From NCBI GenBank assembly GCA_003151875.1, contig PLYW01000005.1:1-8126 (forward strand): a stretch of DNA of 8,126 nt, given 5' to 3'. This document shows positions 5,800-8,126 of the stretch, in pieces. The notes under the pieces are model-generated. The model was not told the origin of the DNA. It searched no databases and was given only the letters and a program-made list of their open reading frames with translations. The number at the start of each line of letters is the position of its first letter. The first letter of the stretch is position 1. The position numbers and the translations under genes are program-made. This DNA is from Acidobacteriaceae bacterium. Lineage in GTDB: Bacteria; Acidobacteriota; Terriglobia; Terriglobales; Acidobacteriaceae.

Positions 5800-6831
5800 A
5801 TGGACACCATTCTTTTCCTGGCGCACACCGAAGAAGACGGCACGCTGGGCAAACCCGCGCTGGAAGCCCTTGGCGCCGCAGTGGAATTAAACCAGGCGTT
5901 GAAAGGAACGTTGGTCGCCGCGCTTTACGGAGCCACGGCACAGCCCGCGGCCGATGCCATCGCAAACTGTGGGGCGTCGCGGTTCCTCGCTGTCGCCGGA
6001 GAAGACTTCGCGTCCGCGCGCTACGCCACCGATGCCGCCGCCTGCGAGGCCCTGCTACGCGCGGCGCAGGCGACGATTGTCATCACCGCCGCCACCTCGC
6101 GCTCCTCGCGCGTTATGGCAGGCGTGACTCGTCGCGTGGGCGGATGCGTGGACACGCATGTTACCGCCATCGCCGCCGGTTCCGGCTCGGTGACCGTGAC
6201 GCGCTGGTTTTATCGCCAGCGCATCGAAGCTTCCTTGACTCGCACGCAGCGTCCCTGGGTTTTGCTGCTTGATCCGGGCGCGCACTCGCCCTGGCAAGGC
6301 GCGAGTGGCTCGGTTACGCCGGAACTGATTGCAGTACCAGTGACCGAGAGTATGAGGCGCACGACCGTTCGCGGCATGATTACTCCGCCCGCAGACCAGC
6401 AAACCATTCGTCCCGACGCCAAGCTGCTGTTCGTCGCGGGTGCGGGCTGGACCAAGAAGCAGAAGGACGGCCAGACCCACGTTCCCGAAGCCGAAACGCT
6501 CATTGTGGATTTCCTGCACAAGTCCAAAGCCTCGCTCGGCAGCAGCAAGTCCCTGGTCGAGCTGACCGGCGAGAACCAATCGGCGCTGCGCTTCATGAGC
6601 CATCTCAACCAGGTGGGACAGACCGGCGCCACGCCGCGTCATCCCAAGGGGCTGTCCACGTGCTGCCACGGCGAGGAGCCGCACACGGTGGGTTGGCGAT
6701 TCATTGGCGAGCGGCGCGCCATCAATCTCGATCCCAACTGCGGCTGGGCCCGCGGCAAAGCTGACGTCCTGTACGTGGCCGACGCCTTCGAGGTGATGGG
6801 GAAGGTCAACGCGCTTTTGCTGCCCTCCTGA
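5800..6831 (+). CDS. etfA: Electron transfer flavoprotein, alpha subunit (divergent, 343 aa)
   Basis: Alpha subunit of ETF; its C-terminal domain normally holds the FAD. QVGQTG at 271-276 is the clearest family signature, followed by INLDPNCGWARGKADVLYVAD (308-328), matching the 'IvAIN.D..APIf..AD' segment. The N-terminal half (residues 1-185) has the EtfA/FixB alpha/beta domain pattern. The usual GISGAIQH stretch after QVGQTG is replaced by GLSTCCHGEEPHTVGW (284-299). SSKSLVE (248-254) aligns with the SRPVVD region, which would put Lys250 where an FAD-stacking Arg is usual. Starting at 5800 gives a normal N-terminus (MDTILFLAHT); the frame is open upstream only by overlap with etfB. The gap from etfB is 8 bp, so they are cotranscribed. 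The changed FAD region means flavin binding should not be assumed to be textbook. Confidence 0.92.
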   Translation: MDTILFLAHTEEDGTLGKPALEALGAAVELNQALKGTLVAALYGATAQPAADAIANCGASRFLAVAGEDFASARYATDAAACEALLRAAQATIVITAATSRSSRVMAGVTRRVGGCVDTHVTAIAAGSGSVTVTRWFYRQRIEASLTRTQRPWVLLLDPGAHSPWQGASGSVTPELIAVPVTESMRRTTVRGMITPPADQQTIRPDAKLLFVAGAGWTKKQKDGQTHVPEAETLIVDFLHKSKASLGSSKSLVELTGENQSALRFMSHLNQVGQTGATPRHPKGLSTCCHGEEPHTVGWRFIGERRAINLDPNCGWARGKADVLYVADAFEVMGKVNALLLPS

Positions 6832-6846
6832 GGGCCAAAATATACT
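6817..6846 (+). promoter_or_regulatory. Possible sigma70 promoter for the HEPN gene
   Basis: TTGCTG (6817-6822) and TATACT (6841-6846) are 18 bp apart. The -35 lies in the last codons of etfA, and the start codon is 40 bp after the -10. It would let the HEPN gene be expressed apart from the ETF operon. The match is fair and found by eye only. The overlapping GCCCTC/GAGGGC dyad (6822-6835) has no T run and is not convincing as an etfA terminator. Confidence 0.35.
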
Positions 6847-6885
6847 CGGGGAACAAGCCGTTAGCGCAGATAATGGGGGTGCTTC

Positions 6886-7761
6886 ATGACTCCCATTGAG
6901 ACCAAAGTTGCCCCGTGGAAGATTGCGCCTTTTGGGGTGGTGTCCCTACTAGACATGCTCGATTTCGCGGCGAGGGAATATGTAGAGTTGGCCCACAACT
7001 TGGGCCTGATAATTTCATCCGTTCAAAGGCGGCAACCCGATACTGAAATGTTGGGCAAGGCTTTAGATCGAATATTGAGAGACGCTGAAGCTCTCGGCCT
7101 GTCCGTGACACGCGACCAGATTGGCGTGATGATGCTTGAATTTGTAGAAGCCAATCCTAAAGCGGCATCCCTTGATCCGTCTGGCTACGTTCGCATCAAG
7201 GGAAGCACCATCGATCTAGGGAGATTTGCTCACCACATAGAGTCTGTGTATTCGATTCTTAAATCCGAATTGGGGAGTATCCCGATTAAGGCCGTTCCGA
7301 GGGAGAAAGCTAAATATCTAGCTCCAAAATGGCTCACGGACTCTCTGATTTATACAAACTTTCCCAACGCATGGCAGGAGTTTCAATACGCCGGACATTG
7401 CCACGCTTATGGAGAGAATACCGCCTGCGCCTTTCACCTGCAGAGAGCTTTGGAGTGGGGTCTTAAGAGTTTGGCTGTCCACCTAGGGAAGCGATTTGAC
7501 CGCAACAGTTGGGAGAAGCATCTACAGGACATTGAGAAGGCGCTTATTGCAAAGTACGATGTTGCTGGCCCCCGAACCAAGGAAGAAAAGTTTTACTCGG
7601 ATGCAGCTACTCAATTTGGCAACATGAAGGTGGCGTGGCGAAATCCAACGATGCACATAGGCGCAAAGTACGACGAGGGAGAGGCTCAGTATCTTCTTGC
7701 TACGGTAGAAAAGTTCATTGTGCACTTGGCGGAAAATAATCTGAAGGAGCCACAACCGTGA
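6886..7761 (+). CDS. HEPN-domain-like protein of unknown role (291 aa)
   Basis: The C-terminal part (about 165-283) reads as a helical HEPN-type domain: a helix around 181-199, a charged helix near 208-223, then KVAWRNPTMH at 248-257 and a closing helix 263-283. RNPTMH (Arg252 to His257) fits the Rx4-6H motif that in HEPN proteins forms an RNase active site at the dimer interface, with a polar Asn after the Arg as is common. The first 160 residues are helical and not recognised. No signal peptide or membrane span is seen. GGGGGT at 6875-6880 is the ribosome site, 5 nt before ATG. The gene is visibly more AT-rich than its neighbours (a 60-bp hand count at 7021-7080 gave 27 GC) and uses codons such as ATA and AGA that are rare in the ETF genes, which suggests transfer. 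HEPN proteins occur in toxin-antitoxin, abortive infection and other RNA-targeting roles; none can be assigned here, and no nucleotidyltransferase-type antitoxin is adjacent. Confidence 0.8.
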   Translation: MTPIETKVAPWKIAPFGVVSLLDMLDFAAREYVELAHNLGLIISSVQRRQPDTEMLGKALDRILRDAEALGLSVTRDQIGVMMLEFVEANPKAASLDPSGYVRIKGSTIDLGRFAHHIESVYSILKSELGSIPIKAVPREKAKYLAPKWLTDSLIYTNFPNAWQEFQYAGHCHAYGENTACAFHLQRALEWGLKSLAVHLGKRFDRNSWEKHLQDIEKALIAKYDVAGPRTKEEKFYSDAATQFGNMKVAWRNPTMHIGAKYDEGEAQYLLATVEKFIVHLAENNLKEPQP

Positions 7762-7900
7762 CAAGGCGAGCCGGGAGCCTTAAAGGCCGACATTGCCCGG
7801 TGGCCTGGTATGTGTGTCAGAATCAAAACACCCACTCGAGCAAAAGAGGGTTGAGTGTGCACCCGGCGTGAGCTTGACTGCCCAAAGGCCCGCCACCCGT

Positions 7901-7928
7901 TTGCAATCCTTCTTGCACCTCTTACAAT
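7901..7928 (+). promoter_or_regulatory. Probable sigma70 promoter of the PPOX-family gene
   Basis: TTGCAA (7901-7906) and TACAAT (7923-7928) are separated by 16 bp. Transcription would start near 7935, giving a leader of about 60 nt. The rest of 7762-7900 shows no gene and no clear terminator for the HEPN gene. Confidence 0.5.
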
Positions 7929-7983
7929 AGTTGCGGCATCGCATCGGTGATGGTTCGTACTTGATATCGCACTCAGAAAAGAG

Positions 7984-7990
7984 AAGGAGA
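7984..7990 (+). promoter_or_regulatory. Ribosome binding site of the PPOX-family gene
   Basis: AAGGAGA ends 5 nt before ATG at 7996, an excellent site at good spacing that fixes the start. Confidence 0.75.
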
Positions 7991-7995
7991 TCGTC

Positions 7996-8126
7996 ATGTC
8001 CGCTTCGATTCCCGAAAATTATCTCGACCTGTTCAAGAAAAAAGCGTTTGGCAGCTTGAGCACCCTCATGCCCGACGGCAGTCCGCAAACCAATCCGGTA
8101 TGGGTTGACTACCAGAACGGCGAACT
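7996..8126 (+). CDS. Pyridoxamine 5'-phosphate oxidase-like protein, N-terminal part (truncated by window edge)
   Basis: Only 43 complete codons are present and the frame stays open to the last base. The sequence opens MSASIPENYLDLF and continues with KKAFGSLSTLMPDGSPQTNPVWVDY. The pattern 'A.g.laTlmpDGsPq.tpVWvdy' is typical of the split-barrel PPOX class proteins, many of which bind FMN or coenzyme F420 and act as small-molecule reductases or oxidases. The cofactor and substrate cannot be chosen from the N-terminus alone. It appears to have its own promoter and is probably not part of the ETF operon. Confidence 0.85.
   Translation, partial: MSASIPENYLDLFKKKAFGSLSTLMPDGSPQTNPVWVDYQNGE

Noticed and set aside
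6822..6835. Intrinsic terminator after etfA
   Set aside because: The 6-bp dyad has a 2-nt loop, overlaps the stop codon and is followed by CAAAA rather than a T run.
7762..7900. Possible small RNA or tRNA gene in the gap after the HEPN gene
   Set aside because: Only short, poorly placed dyads were found; no cloverleaf or T-loop pattern could be supported.

Overview
The window is high-GC bacterial DNA with every supported gene on the + strand. Its core is a four-gene set for moving electrons from acyl-CoA oxidation to the quinone pool: a long acyl-CoA dehydrogenase (291-2525), an ETF:quinone oxidoreductase-like flavoprotein carrying its own ferredoxin-like tail (2791-4647), and the beta and alpha subunits of an electron transfer flavoprotein (4979-5791 and 5800-6831). 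After it come a more AT-rich gene for a HEPN-type protein (6886-7761) and the first 43 codons of a pyridoxamine 5'-phosphate oxidase-like protein (from 7996, cut by the window edge). The gene content and the kinds of intergenic repeat suggest an Acidobacteriota genome (Terriglobia/Koribacter-like). That placement is inference from memory of similar genomes; no rRNA or marker gene is present to confirm it.

Layout: 1-108 is a structured non-coding element with two nested perfect hairpins and short complementary ends, then a leader with a strong Shine-Dalgarno sequence before the dehydrogenase. 2526-2790 holds two nearly identical copies (about 98 bp each) of a CACGGAG-rich hairpin followed by a T run; the second copy ends 20 bp before the TTG start of the oxidoreductase. 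4648-4978 (331 bp) holds a second, unrelated repeat: a palindromic GGCACGGC motif present as a 29-bp perfect inverted pair around a smaller imperfect inverted pair, plus a degenerate third copy. etfB and etfA are 8 bp apart with the etfA ribosome site overlapping the end of etfB. 7762-7995 holds a plausible sigma70 promoter and leader for the last gene.

How the genes work together (family knowledge plus inference): the dehydrogenase oxidises an acyl-CoA and reduces its FAD, EtfBA accepts the electrons, and the ETF-QO-like protein passes them through FAD and iron-sulfur clusters to membrane quinone. The set resembles FixABCX in content, with the FixC-like and FixX-like parts in one chain. Several members depart from textbook sequence: the dehydrogenase is about twice the usual length, the oxidoreductase has eight cysteines in its tail where mitochondrial ETF-QO uses four, and EtfA lacks the usual GISGAIQH-like segment while keeping QVGQTG. 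This co-divergence suggests a self-contained partner set whose substrate cannot be read from the sequence. The HEPN gene differs in base composition and has no visible antitoxin partner; it may be a transferred cargo gene.
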